Below the pieces are notes generated by a model. The model searched no databases and was not told the origin of the DNA. It saw only the letters and a list, made by a program, of their open reading frames with translations. Both the position numbers and the translations under genes were made by a program. Positions 9,301 through 20,510 of a stretch of DNA of 64,000 nt are shown here, piece after piece. Numbering within the stretch: position 1 is the stretch's first letter; each line of letters starts with the position of its first letter. This DNA comes from Haemonchus contortus (lineage: Eukaryota > Nematoda > Chromadorea > Rhabditida > Trichostrongylidae): contig LS997565.1 of NCBI GenBank assembly GCA_000469685.2, positions 29,000,145 to 29,064,144 on the forward strand, given 5' to 3'.

Positions 9301-11394
9301 AAGTGATCCCTCTATTTCCACTTAAACGCGGCCAAAGCATGTTAGAAATATAAATATCTCCAAGTGATCTAACCCAACTAAAATTACTTCTACATATGCC
9401 ACATTACCATACTGCATCACGACCTTGTGACAGGAATACTTACGACATCCGCGCAGGGGGTACAGCCTTTCATTTGACGAGGTCATCCTTTTGCTACTGC
9501 TTTGACAACCGAAAGTCAATTAGCTGTGATGTATGCCAAGTCAAATTCCACCGACGGGAGAAGTATTTCACTCTTTTTCAACATGCAGAACGCAGAGGTG
9601 GTCATCTGCATTCCCAGTTCTATTGCAACAGATACTGAGCAGCGAACTCACTGAGGCGGCACCTTAAATCATTTTTGCAAGATTGTCCTGAAATCTTATC
9701 CAGTAGCTACAGCTGTATGTATCTGGTTCGGCTAATGACGCCCGGGCGCCAACAGGGCAGAAAATAGGATTTGGTCGGAGTCTTATCGGAGCCGGGTTTT
9801 CACGGAGCATTCAGATCTTAACTTTTCCTACTTCTTTTGTTCCTTTTCCGGAGCAATGCGCAAAACGCGAAAGCTTCCTCATAACTCTTCAAGATCCTCG
9901 TCGCTATAGTCACTTTGAATAGGAGTCATCAGGCAGCTCAATGTGTATGCTTCATTGCTGACCAACGAATCAGGTACAAAACTAGGACTTTAGGGCCTAT
10001 TCCCTAAGGACCTTCCTCGGTAAATCCCTAAAAACCCTCCTCGATAAATGGAGATAGGTGAGCCCTATATACTGTGATTGAGAGGCTCCGTTTTCACCTC
10101 CCATTCTCGTAGTCAACAGTTAAAAAGAGACCTTCTTATTAGTTACTGAGGATATTTCTAGTTTAAAATAGGGGAATCCCTCACATAGCCTTTTTTTTTA
10201 CCCGAGACTCTGTTTATTCGATAACGTGCTCTTATCTGAACAATGTATTTCGCTAATTCTCCTCGTCGTCCTTTCGATGATCTTTTTTGGAGAACCGGAG
10301 CTGCACGCTTTCAAAGCCGGCATTCCCGCTCTATTTCAGACAAGACAGAAATTTCTATTTTCCCCTGAATCTTGTGCCAAGTAATTACAAACCCAGCATT
10401 TCAGTTATTTAGAAACCATTCTAAACGCGCCGCTTACTTCAGTCTCCCTTCCTCTAGTGACAGAGACTAGAATCTGGTCAACTCAGTTATTCTTTTTCTT
10501 GTTACAAAAGAGCCTCTGGTCGCGAAATTCAGGGACTTGAAGTGTCCGAAATCAGGTAGGCACTGTGACATCTATGCCAAAGGTTGTGATTTCGACATCA
10601 AGTCTTTATGACTGTTTTCAGTATGCGCTAACGCCTATGATTATGTAAATAGTCTCGTGCTATTGTTTATCATCCTCATTACCAAAAACCGTTCACTAAT
10701 GAATGAGCGGAGTTAAATATATCATTCCTCTGGGACTACTAGAGTGACACTTCTGAAGCCGTAATCAATTGAAATACCAACCTTCCACCAATACTTTCAC
10801 AACAAAAAAAAGGAATTATCATGAAGGATCCCCAAGACCCCTCTCCTAATCATGAACCAGTCGTCGAAGATCCCGATGTAGGGATCTGGTTAAGTTTTGT
10901 GGCATATCAGAACAAAGATATAATGTAAATCATCATTGAATTTTAAACGCTTGCTGATAGCTCCTGAAGTCTCATGCCAGGGATCAAACTTCCAAAATAG
11001 TCGTTTAAAAAGTTGTTTCTATCACAATAGGAAAGATAAAACTCAATTAAGTTGGATATTCGTTTTAACTGTCGCTTATCTCTGCTGTTGCCTTTTTTTT
11101 ATCATTCTGAATCTTCTTTTCCATCTTATATAAATACATGGCACGCTGAAGTGTCACGAATCCTTTAGTAATGGGGAAACGTAACGAAGACCCACATACA
11201 CAACCCTGTGCTTTCTCAAGACCCTTGTCAGTTTCTACCGGTTGCTACATTTTCTGCCACACTTTTGAAAGCTCACAACATTTTGGGATATCTGGTTTCG
11301 AACCAACAATGGAAGTGATATAAATAAAACAGTGCGAAGGGAAACGCGTACATAGAGAAATATAAGGTATCAAAAGAGTAGTGAAATTAGGGGT
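9301..11394. other. No recognisable feature
   Basis: No gene, RNA or repeat recognised. A 35-residue frame starting at 10820 (MKDPQDPSPNHEP...) has no supporting context. Confidence 0.5.
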
Positions 11395-11860
11395 CGTAAG
11401 AGGATGTTATGACAAACCTTGCATGAAAGGGCTATTGAGCAATCTGTCAAAAACGTGTGTGCCATTGATTACAGCTGAATACGGTACGCAGTTTGCGTGC
11501 AACATGCGGGTCCCAGTGCGATTGGTACTACTACTACGCCCTATCCAGACCGTTTTTCGATCCGACACCATACTGTTCGCCGCCCTTGACAAGACGGATT
11601 TAATCCTCCCGCGAATGTGTTGTACAGTAACCCAAACACTCACGCGCTTCCAAACACCCGTCACATACACGACGCATTAGAAATGTACACCGCGTGGAGC
11701 CCACGTGGTTGAGTGGTGGGACGTTAGGGGGTTACTGTATCGCACGTTCATGGGACGTTATAATCTCCACGATGCGCCCTTGGGAGTCACAGGTTTACTC
11801 ATGGGAGAAATCTCGGAAAAAAACTTCACTGTAAACTGTACCTTTAATGTTACTTTATGT
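11395..11860 (+). repeat. Dispersed repeat family D, copy 2
   Basis: Matches the copy at 29630 through ATACGGTRC...GGGTCCCAGTG, the CGCCCT...CCGTTTTTCG block and the end CAGGTTTACTCATGGGAGAAATC followed by AACTGTACCTTTAA. Noncoding. Boundaries are approximate. Confidence 0.55.
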
Positions 11861-13609
11861 ACCCAACCATCTACGTCACCATAACTCACACAATGACATG
11901 CCCAAGGCTGCACTACTGAGAACAAAGCGGAAAGGGCCGGATGCTTCTACGTCCTGAGCAGTTATTAGTTCTGATCAATCCTTGTCACCAAGCATCTATG
12001 ATCCCGTCATACTTCACGAAGTACACTCGACGCCAATGCTGCGTTGCTAGCGTTGAAGGCGTAGAAGATATAGATACACATTCTAAGGCTCCCTATAAGC
12101 CTGTCAGTAAACTGCCGCTTCCTGTTTTTCAACATCAGATTCTCTTCCCTGTCTAGTATAGCAGCAAGAGTTATGAATTCTAAACTATTAGAAGCAAAAC
12201 TTGATCAAAAAGCAAAAGGCACGGAGTAAACACACTTGACGTAGCGCATTATGTCTAGTAAAGCTGGCAAAATCCTCCGTTAGGATCACAAATCCCTGAA
12301 AAAATGATAACAGGATCTAGTCCCACACAGCTCCAGATTATAGGGATTATAGGGCATGTTACTTTTACTGCGGCTTTCCCCTCAAAGAGTCTACCTAGCT
12401 TCTTATCCCTCCCCCCCCCCCCCCCCCCCCTCATAATCACAAGCTTTTTCATCGTCAACCTTCATTGTTCCTTTGTTCCTTACGCCTTCTTTCACGATAA
12501 CGTTTAGAATTGTACACCCAGGACGTTTCTTTGTCCTGGCAAATACATATGTAGCTCTAACACAGACGTTTTAGTGTTCTTTGGCCTACTAAAAGAACGA
12601 TCACAACTTCAAAAATCTCGGAAAGAACGGATATCAAGTTCTCGCTATTGTATGGCTTCTTCTAGGCTGCTCATTACTGGTTATCACTAATCACGGGTTT
12701 TTCGAGTGAAGCCCTTCGGCATTTTCTTTCACGATTCGTATTTCTTCGGAGCGCTTCAGAATGGCTTCAGCCAGTTCTGGGTCGCTCACGCCTTTCAATC
12801 CTATGTATTTCATCAAACAGCCTCGTCGTTGTCAAACACGAGGGATTGCAAATCACATACCTGCCACACTTAGAAAGTTTTAATCCTTTTTCTGTGAATA
12901 AGTACAACACAAACCAATGGGGTTGTTATTTTTCCACCCAAAACTTCCTTGTTTTCAAGGTTGGTGGTTGGGAACGAAAAAATCTAGGGTCGAACGTGAT
13001 CCTGCGCTGTACTCACTTCTCACCCGCGGGCCTTCTTCAAAGGACAACAGCTCGGTATCATTTCTCAGTCACTGTCATTGAGGCATTCTCGGAAATCAGC
13101 TTATTTGATTACTTGAGTAATGATGTGGTGACATCAGCTGCCTATGACATAACATAGTTCAAGACTGAATCCATTCTGGATGCACTAATGGCTACATATA
13201 TCTTGCTAGGGTAGACTGATTGGTAAGGGAATAATTTGCCACGACCAATGACGACATTCTACAGTCCCCGCAAGCCACAACATAGCTCAGGCACTCTGGT
13301 CTGATTCTCTGACGGGAAGAAGATTAAGGTATCTTTTAGAACATTTAGAATGCCCAATGTTTCATTTCAGTTGCAGTCGTTTTGATAAGTTTATTACGTT
13401 AAGACAGACAAACTCAGTACTAAATCAGTGGATCATAGGTTTGGTAGTCTCAACCCTTTGACCATGTTTGGGCAAAGGGTCACATGTATATTTACTGTGG
13501 AGCTCGCAGTAGGTCCACATGTTAGTCAGTCCCGTCCACCTACATACATACATGTACCCGCTTCGAAAGAGCAGTAACCATATCCAAGTAAATAGAAGGC
13601 TAATTTTAC
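11861..13609. other. No recognisable gene; contains a long C tract
   Basis: Nothing recognised apart from a run of 20 C at 12411-12430. The open frame over the C tract (prolines one way, glycines the other) is a composition effect. Confidence 0.5.
12411..12430. repeat. Poly-C tract (20 bp)
   Basis: Uninterrupted run of 20 C on the + strand. Could form G-quadruplex or i-motif structure; also a place where assembly length may be wrong. Confidence 0.9.
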
Positions 13610-13980
13610 GATAAACCGAATTCACCCTTGAAGATAAAGTTGTGGTCCCCTCGTATACAATAATTGGGGTTGTCAAATCTTAAAACGGCCCAGATATGGC
13701 GGTATAAGGACTCAAAAATTGTATCGGCTGTATACCACACCACAGGCGAGCAAGCTTTGTAGGGGGTGTACGATTTACAAGGGACACTCATGTAGGAAGT
13801 TCAAACAACTTGTCGTGACCGATTGCGGCAATAGACAGCTTTTGACAGTTTTGTTTTGTGAAATTTCGTCCAAATAATCCTTCCAGGCCATTAGAGCCTT
13901 TTTCGCTTGAAATTATCGGCAACGGTACCTTTGACCATTATGTCCCTGAATGCTGAGCTCCTTCAACAGATTTCCAGGCC
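13610..13980 (-). repeat. Dispersed repeat family D, copy 3
   Basis: Shares with copy 1 the segment GAAGTTCAAACAACTTGTC and neighbouring blocks (TATACCACA, GACCGATTGCGGCA, TTTCGTCC...CCTTCCA) in the same order and orientation. Noncoding; the right end is uncertain. Confidence 0.55.
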
Positions 13981-14955
13981 GAATGAAAAGAAAACTTCGC
14001 TACTCGGTATCTGTCAGGAGCACTTTATCTCGGACGGTGATTCTTTTGCCGAAGGAAGTGAGATGGTTTTTTATTCCGTCTGCTTGTGTGCATTTTCCGT
14101 TCGTCTCGTGTTTTACCGAAAGTTCGTCTTGACAGAATAGAAGGAAGTGCAGTTGAGAAAGCGAGCACTCTTCGCACATATTCGTTGCTCCGACGACCTT
14201 GGCTATGCCTTATTCCTTGCGGGGTAAAACTGCTTCTTTCGCCTGGTTATTCTATGGAGATACGTCCTTATAGGAAACAAGTTTCTGTTTTTTTCTCATA
14301 ACATTCGTTTACCTTCACACAAAACTTTATCTTAATCTTTGTAGATATTCAAAAAAAAATTAGCTCCTCTACATGCTCATTTTCCTTACCTTAGCTCATA
14401 CAGGTATGGTGTAACAGGATCGGCCTAGGTCGATCTCTTCACTAGGACTCCTGAAGTGACAATGGTGAGAACCCATCCTCAACACTGCTGAGTAAGAAAC
14501 TGCTATAGAAAATATTTCCTGCCTCCTTCCAATTTACTAAATCTCATTTGATTTTTCTCTTACGCACAGTATTCGTTCAGACTGTTCTCTGAGGAACGCT
14601 CTTGCTCCTGAACCATCATCTCTTGGTAGTGGAGCTTGAAGTAGACATTGACCACAATTGTTCTAGATAAGCAATGGCTGTTGTTTGCCAGTAAAAAAGT
14701 ATGAAGCGCGGGAAGATTGCCGAAGCGGTCCAAAATCCTATCTCTCAGCTCATGCGTGTATTTCGTGCTGAGTAGGAACTCATCACACGTCCGTTTTACT
14801 AATATCCAGCCACGCAACTGGCCCTTTATCGCCCATCATTTACGTTTACTCCTCTCTTTCCAGGTTCTTCTCCTTCTATCAGGTGTCAAGCTTGTTATTT
14901 GATTGACGCTTCTTTTCTGTTTCAATTATTATTAACGGTTCACGTTTGCATGGTA
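13981..14955. other. No recognisable feature
   Basis: No gene or repeat recognised up to the TA target site of the mariner element. Confidence 0.5.
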
Positions 14956-15868
14956 TTAGGTGTGTGCATTAATTTCCGCCGTTTTTTGCGTGCAAAAATA
15001 TATTTATTACAGAATTAAAACCAAATGTACATTGACCAATGTATCGCCTATCGTTAGCTGCGACTTCTTGTCATCTTTCTGGTCCCTTTTTGAGTCCGGG
15101 TCCAAGAAAGTCTTCATCTTCTGAGGCAATTATGTTATCCACCCATTTTCGCACTTCTTCGGCATATCGGAAGCGTGTGTCTGGCAAACTGACTTGCATG
15201 GACCGGAAATGGTGTTAATCATAAAGGGCAAGATCCGGAGAGTATGCGGGCTGAACAAGTTGATCCCATCCAACAACTGCAATTTTTTTAAAAGACATTC
15301 TTCGCAATATGGGGTCTGGCATGTTCGTGGTGGAACGGCACCTCATGATATTTTCTTGGGATTAAGGCGAGCTTTTAGGTGAGAGCATCCTAAAAACTGT
15401 CAAGTTGGTGTTCGTAGCGGTCAGCAGTAACAGTTTCGTTCGGGCTCAGCAGCTCATAGTTCAAAACTCCTTTTTGATCCCACCACCAAATGCACACACA
15501 GCCTTACTTTTTGGCAATGGACACTCCGCTTTCGTTGCAAACTCTCGAGTGAAGAGAAACCATCTCAGCAGGTTCGTTCAGATGAAGCCTGTTCTCCATA
15601 AGTATCTAAAAGCATCTGGTGGGTTTCAATGAGAGTTTTTTGAAATCAAACAGCAGGAGAAGGGCCACCCCGGGAAAATGGTTCATCACGTTCCATAACC
15701 AATCAGTTCGAGAGCAACGGGATTTCGGGGAAAACTGAAACTGTCTGCCGGTAAGTAGGTAGCCAATACCCTACCCTACAGAATATGACAGGTTTCACCG
15801 GTACACCTCTAACATGGTCCGCATAACGACCCTTCGAATTCGGCGGCAGAAATAATGTGCACACCTAA
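14956..15868 (-). mobile_element. Dead mariner-type element
   Basis: Imperfect terminal inverted repeats: left TTAGGTGTGTGCATTAATTT, right (reverse complement) TTAGGTGTGCACATTATTTC. TA dinucleotides flank both sides (14954-14955, 15869-15870). At about 0.9 kb it is shorter than an intact mariner (about 1.3 kb), so the N-terminal part of the transposase gene has been lost. It carries a transposase relic on the minus strand. Confidence 0.8.
15060..15700 (-). pseudogene. Mariner transposase relic
   Basis: The minus strand gives, in interrupted frames, WWDQKGVLNYELLSPNETVT, then YHEVPFHHEHARPHIAKNVF, then QLVQPAYSPDLAL, then RYAEEVRKWVDNIIASED. These correspond to the central catalytic domain of mariner transposases: the D of the WWD motif, the second-D motif (HHDNARPH, here HHEHARPH with the D changed) and the YSPDL segment near the third D. 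Several in-frame stops and the missing DNA-binding domain show it is non-functional. Confidence 0.75.
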
Positions 15869-17134
15869 TATTTATATTAGTTCATCCACTACTTCTTCAC
15901 CGGCCGAGTCGCCTGTTTCTGTAATAGAGGCGCTGCACAGTTATTGTTCTTGGGTAAAAGGAAGGAGTGGTCAATTTAAAACATGTTGGGTTCGATGGCA
16001 TTACTTTTTAAGGCAAATTATGTAAATGGTTGAAGGTTTCCAACACAAAGCCACTTGAACAGGCTGATTTCCCTCGTTTGATTACTTCCATCATGGATGA
16101 AATGTGGTAAAGCTGTTGATGAATAGCAGGTCATGCCTGATTTTCAGGTCCCTTTTTGAATTTGTTGCTGCGTGATTTCAAATGAAATTGGAATGGCAAA
16201 TTACCCAACAACAAATCGAATTGACACTAACTGAGGTGACGCAAGAGTGCAAGATGCCGTTGTCCTACGTACATCGGTCAAAGGTAGGCGGTGTCGAGAC
16301 AGAGGGTACTGCAGGGGGGGGGGATTCATGCGTGCGTACGGCTTACAACAATCTGGATCGGAAAGATTGACTTGCAGCTGGACTTAAAGAAGGTGATGCT
16401 CATGAGGAACAGGAGGACTATGTAGTTATCTGATACTCCTTTTGTTGCTCAACTCTACGAATATCTCTGACATCTCTTACTATGACTACCAGTGTCAAGA
16501 GGTCAAGATGGTGATCGACCTAGCTCCTGAGCAGAGCAGAAGGGCATGGGGCGCTTTTGAGAACACCGGCGAAGAAGATAGAAAGACATGAAATATCCTG
16601 CGCCGATTTTTTCGGCACAACGGTCCTCACTGCTGTGACCAATACTTTAAAGACTTGGACCCTACTCGTGCAGCTTGAGCATGCAGCGCCACTGAGCGCA
16701 TTGTGGAAGGACAATGAGCCATGCTCTGCAGAGAATCGCTGCGGGCACTTCACTACCTGCGTGCACTACGCAACTCTGATTGAGGGAATTTTATTGAGCA
16801 ATTAGCAGATAAAGCGCTGTCGAAGACGTCAAAACGTTCAGAAAAGCGGGGTCCATGGTTCGTACAGAAAAGAAGATTTTCCAAGTGTCTCGCAACTCGA
16901 ACACGCTGCATTTTGGCCCCAGCAGACCCTCCGTCGTCGTCGATAATCGTTGGTGTTTCATTGGTCCCTTATTGGCCACATATAATCAAGTGTAACATCA
17001 ACGCTGGTGGAACCGCAGAAAGCCGGGTACTTCTTTAGAATCTTCTAAATTTGGAGCTTCCGGGAGTTGTTGCAACTAGTCTAGCTCGTTTGGGCGTCTG
17101 GTAGGTCACAGACTTTCGAAGTGAGTTTCACAGA
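15869..17134. other. No recognisable feature
   Basis: No gene or known repeat recognised; a short G-run lies near 16315. Confidence 0.5.
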
Positions 17135-17148
17135 CGTCTGGTAGGTTA

Positions 17149-17447
17149 AAAGGATAAGGATAAAGTTTTGGCGTTAATCAATCCCGTCTGAGGGATGCGC
17201 CCACGCACTCGACTTCCATTCAGAATCGTAGTGGCGTAATGAGTGCGCATGTGGCTTTTACAATGACTTGCGGTGGCCAGCCGATGTACAAGTCAGTGCT
17301 TTTGTCCTCCCAGACGAGTCTAGTACCAATTCACCGACCGTGGAGGGATGGAAGGCTTGGTTGGCCCAGGCGGGCAACGATCCGGGATTCGAACCCCTGA
17401 CCGTGCGTGTGATATAGTGCGCCACTTGCCACTACACCACCTCCGCC
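17149..17447 (-). mobile_element. Complete tRNA-derived SINE with target duplication
   Basis: About 299 bp. On the minus strand the head starts GGGCGGAGGTGGTGTAGTGG. A Pol III A-box-like TGGTGTAGTGGCAAGTGG lies at 17422-17439 and a B box GGTTCGAATCC at 17385-17395, spaced as in a tRNA gene. The tRNA-unrelated body contains GGACAAAAGCACTGACTTGT and ends in an A/T-rich tail (TTATCCTTATCC). Direct repeats CGTCTGGTAGGTTA (17135-17148) and CGTCTGGTAAGTTA (17448-17461) flank it: a 14-bp target duplication with one difference. A SINE is transcribed by RNA polymerase III and mobilised by a LINE; the partner LINE is not evident here. Confidence 0.9.
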
Positions 17448-17461
17448 CGTCTGGTAAGTTA

Positions 17462-18424
17462 CAGCGTTTCAACGAGTCCTTGGGTTTTTGAAGGTACCTT
17501 TTTGGAGGTGATAAATGCGATCATGTGACTAATGTAATGCCACCTGATTTCAAGGTCATTCTGCAGTATGTAGTCGAAAATCGTAACTACTCTATTAAGT
17601 GATTGGTACGTACTAGCCGGCGTTTTGCTGCGTTCTGTCGTCTACATGACTCAAAGATGAAGGCAGGAATGCTGCTTCGATGGCTCACTCCGGAGCATGC
17701 AATTGAGCTCATTATACGGGAGAAATCGTATGCGTGGCGCGTGCTGTTCTTATAAAGCGGTTACCTTATTCAACTCGATTCTAGTACCAGCCACTTCAGA
17801 ACTCGCATGCGATCGAAACGTACCAACTCAATTGAGAATAATGAAATATAATATAATATAATCACTGATGAAATGTAATAGAAAGGTAACAACATTCTTG
17901 GAAAAACATTTAAACTTGTTACCAGCGAGCAGTAAAGGCGATGGTAACTGTGGAACTTCTATATCCTTTTCCGGCGTCGACAAGGCGATATCAGAAGATT
18001 TTGAGCAAGTTCAGTGCTTTCTACTGATTTTTTATTTCTGCTTCTCGAAACAACTTCAATTTTGCTAGCGGCTTTTCAAAATGGTGGCAGTTGGAATAGG
18101 GACCAATTCTGTTGGTGCTGAAATTGTTGATAATGAGTGTCTTATAAAATTCTGTGGTAAACTTTAGAAAAGCATGAGTCACCAGTAGCACAATCACTCA
18201 ACTTCCCAAAAAAGTAAACACAAATTAATTATGATAACAGTGTTGCAGGGATGCGATTAGTAGGCCTAATGAGAGGTCTGCAGCTGGTGATTTCATTGTT
18301 GTTTGTGTTCAAACAGAAGGTTTCGAGTTATGGTATTTCATGATAGCAGAAAACAAACGAGTTGCTGAAAATCATCGTCGTTCGAACTCGTTGATATTTA
18401 AAACAATGTTTTCCTCGAATACAA
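17462..18424. other. No recognisable feature
   Basis: No gene recognised; a short AT-repeat (TATAATATAATATAATA) occurs near 17845. Confidence 0.5.
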
Positions 18425-18672
18425 ACGGTCAGGGGTTCGAATCCCGCATCGATATCGCCTAGGTCATTGAAGCCTCCCATCCCTCCGGGTCAGTTGATTG
18501 GTGCCAGAATCGTCTGGGAGGATAAAAACACTGACTTGTACATCGGCTGGCCACCGCAGGTCATTGTATAGGCCACATACGCACTCATTACGCCACTACG
18601 ATTCTGAATGGAAGTCGAGTGCGGGGCGCATCCCTCAGACGAGATCGATTAACACCAAAAACTTAATCTTTT
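18425..18672 (+). mobile_element. tRNA-derived SINE, lacking the A box
   Basis: Begins within the tRNA-like head just before the B box (GGTCAGGGGTTCGAATCCCG) and runs through the full body (CTGGGAGGATAAAAACACTG, ATCGGCTGGCCACCGCAG, GTCGAGTGCGGGGCGCATCC) to a tail ending CTTAATCTTTTA. Loss of the A box would make it transcriptionally inert. Confidence 0.85.
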
Positions 18673-20250
18673 ACAAACGCTCTACAGCTGTTTGTATTTG
18701 AGTGAGTGCTTTTCGCCCACGAGCTCTCAAGTTCCATCTTTAGGTACCGGGCATTGTAGCTACATATGTTTGTCCCATTTTCCCTGCCGGTCAACGTAAT
18801 TGTTGAAGTGGGCTGGGGACTGGAACCAATGACATCTGTAGGGTTTATGTGGTAAATGTGAAGGAAGATACATACAAGGCTGACAAAAAACTTTTTCATT
18901 TGGACGTGCGTAGGTTTGCTACTTCCGATAAGAGTAATTTCAATTGTAAGCAGTACACTAGAGGGTCCACGGCTATGTTTTCTCGTCTCACAGCATTGTA
19001 TTCCCTCAAAACTGAAATCAGAACTTCCCATGATGAAAGTTCTGGCCCCAGTCACTAGTCGTGATCTACATCCAGCCCTCGCTTGTTCCTGCCATGGCTT
19101 ACGAAGTATGTACTACAACGTTCCACTTCATTACTGGTTATAATTAACTTACTGGAAGGCGATTTTCGAGTTTTTAGTCATTCAAAAAGTATTCCTTCTC
19201 ACAAGGGCAACATGCATAGGCTGCCGTATAGTGTTGGCACGCTCTTTGATGTTTATATTACTATCAACTAAATTAAGGCATAGAACGGTTAATTTCCTAT
19301 TATTTCTAACGCTTGTTGCAAACACTCTAATAATTTGAGGTGCGCGTAAGGTGTTCTTCCCATGGATCAGTAGCAAATGCCTTCAGGGATCACTAGGTTA
19401 AATATCTTTTTGAGAGATAACTTATTGTACCCGGCATTACTTTTCAGCCAGGTTGCATTTTTTTCAAGCTTGTGAGGCAAGAAGTCGCTAAGAGTCGATT
19501 TCTAAGCTGACTCTTGACCCCAACTTTGAAGAGGTTTTTAACCACCCCCACTTTCAGTCGCGTATTCCAGTGCGGCGGATTACAGTCTATACGCTGGTTG
19601 TGACATTGTTCTATTTATTCTGTCAGATTATTTCTGCAACCTTATCGAAGGGCTTCGACTCTCGACAGACTACGTAGGGCTGCTAACCTGTGGATTTCCC
19701 TCGAGTAATTGTCGCGAGCCTCTGGAATTGTTCCTATCTTAGTGTTCAGCATGGTTTCCTTCAAGGAATCTTATAAGCGGATTAAGCATGCTCTTTAATT
19801 CACAATTTCTTCTCCTCCCGCAAACATATAGTACATACTTATTACGGCGGCAAGCCTCGCTGAGTGCTCCCAGCAAACTTATTAATAAGACAGTGGCGTC
19901 TCCGGCTTAGAAGACACTCATTAGCTAAGAAAAGCGCTACGAAAGCTTTTTTTCTTGCTCTTTAACATGAGTTCAAAATCCGCTCCGAAGACGCTCAGTC
20001 GTACTTGATATACATCCAGAAATTCATAATTATTTATGTATTTATGTCGCCATCTAATAGCCTTTAAAGTCGTATCTCATTTCTATTGTCTGCTTTCATT
20101 TCTTAGAAGCTCCTTTCCCGTGCTATACTTGTGCCTTATGATGTCCTCTAATGCGTGCACTTTCAAACGACATGGGATTTTGTTGAAGCTCACAGTAGGG
20201 ACACATTAAAAATGTACCAATAGCAAGGGGTGCCGTAAACAAGCCAAAGA
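18673..20250. other. No recognisable feature
   Basis: A 130-codon open frame on the minus strand (18663-19055) has no recognised motif and no splice-site support; I do not call it a gene. Confidence 0.45.
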
Positions 20251-20254
20251 AAGT

Positions 20255-20510
20255 GAACTTCCATGTTTGGGTGCGCCCCCGCAGTCCTCTCCTATTCAAA
20301 ATAGTGGTGACCTCTGGAATGCGTATTTAGTCTAGGAATGACTCAGGCAAACCGATGTACAAGCCAGTGCCTGCATCCTCGCAGACCAGTCTGGTACCAT
20401 TTAACTGACTTATCCTCACTTGGCCTGGGCCAGAGCCGATCTATGATCCAATCCCCAGATGTGGTGGTGCGCCACTTCGCCCTACACCACTTTGCCTCTG
20501 AAAAGTTGCA
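20255..20510 (-). mobile_element. Divergent old SINE copy
   Basis: Same order of blocks as the SINE at 17149 (GGGTGCGCCCCCGCA, CCGATGTACAAGCCAGTGC, CAGTCTGGTACCA, CGCCACTTCGCCCTACACCA) but with many substitutions and small gaps. The B box is no longer recognisable. Confidence 0.65.

Noticed and set aside
12304..12507. Proline/glycine-rich proteins over the C tract
   Set aside because: Frames on both strands arise from a 20-bp homopolymer; no motif or splice support.
17380..17447. tRNA gene on the minus strand
   Set aside because: A and B boxes are present but no closed cloverleaf or acceptor stem; the sequence continues into the SINE body with flanking target duplication.
18663..19055. 130-codon minus-strand open frame as a gene
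   Set aside because: No recognisable domain, no splice or promoter context; compatible with chance.
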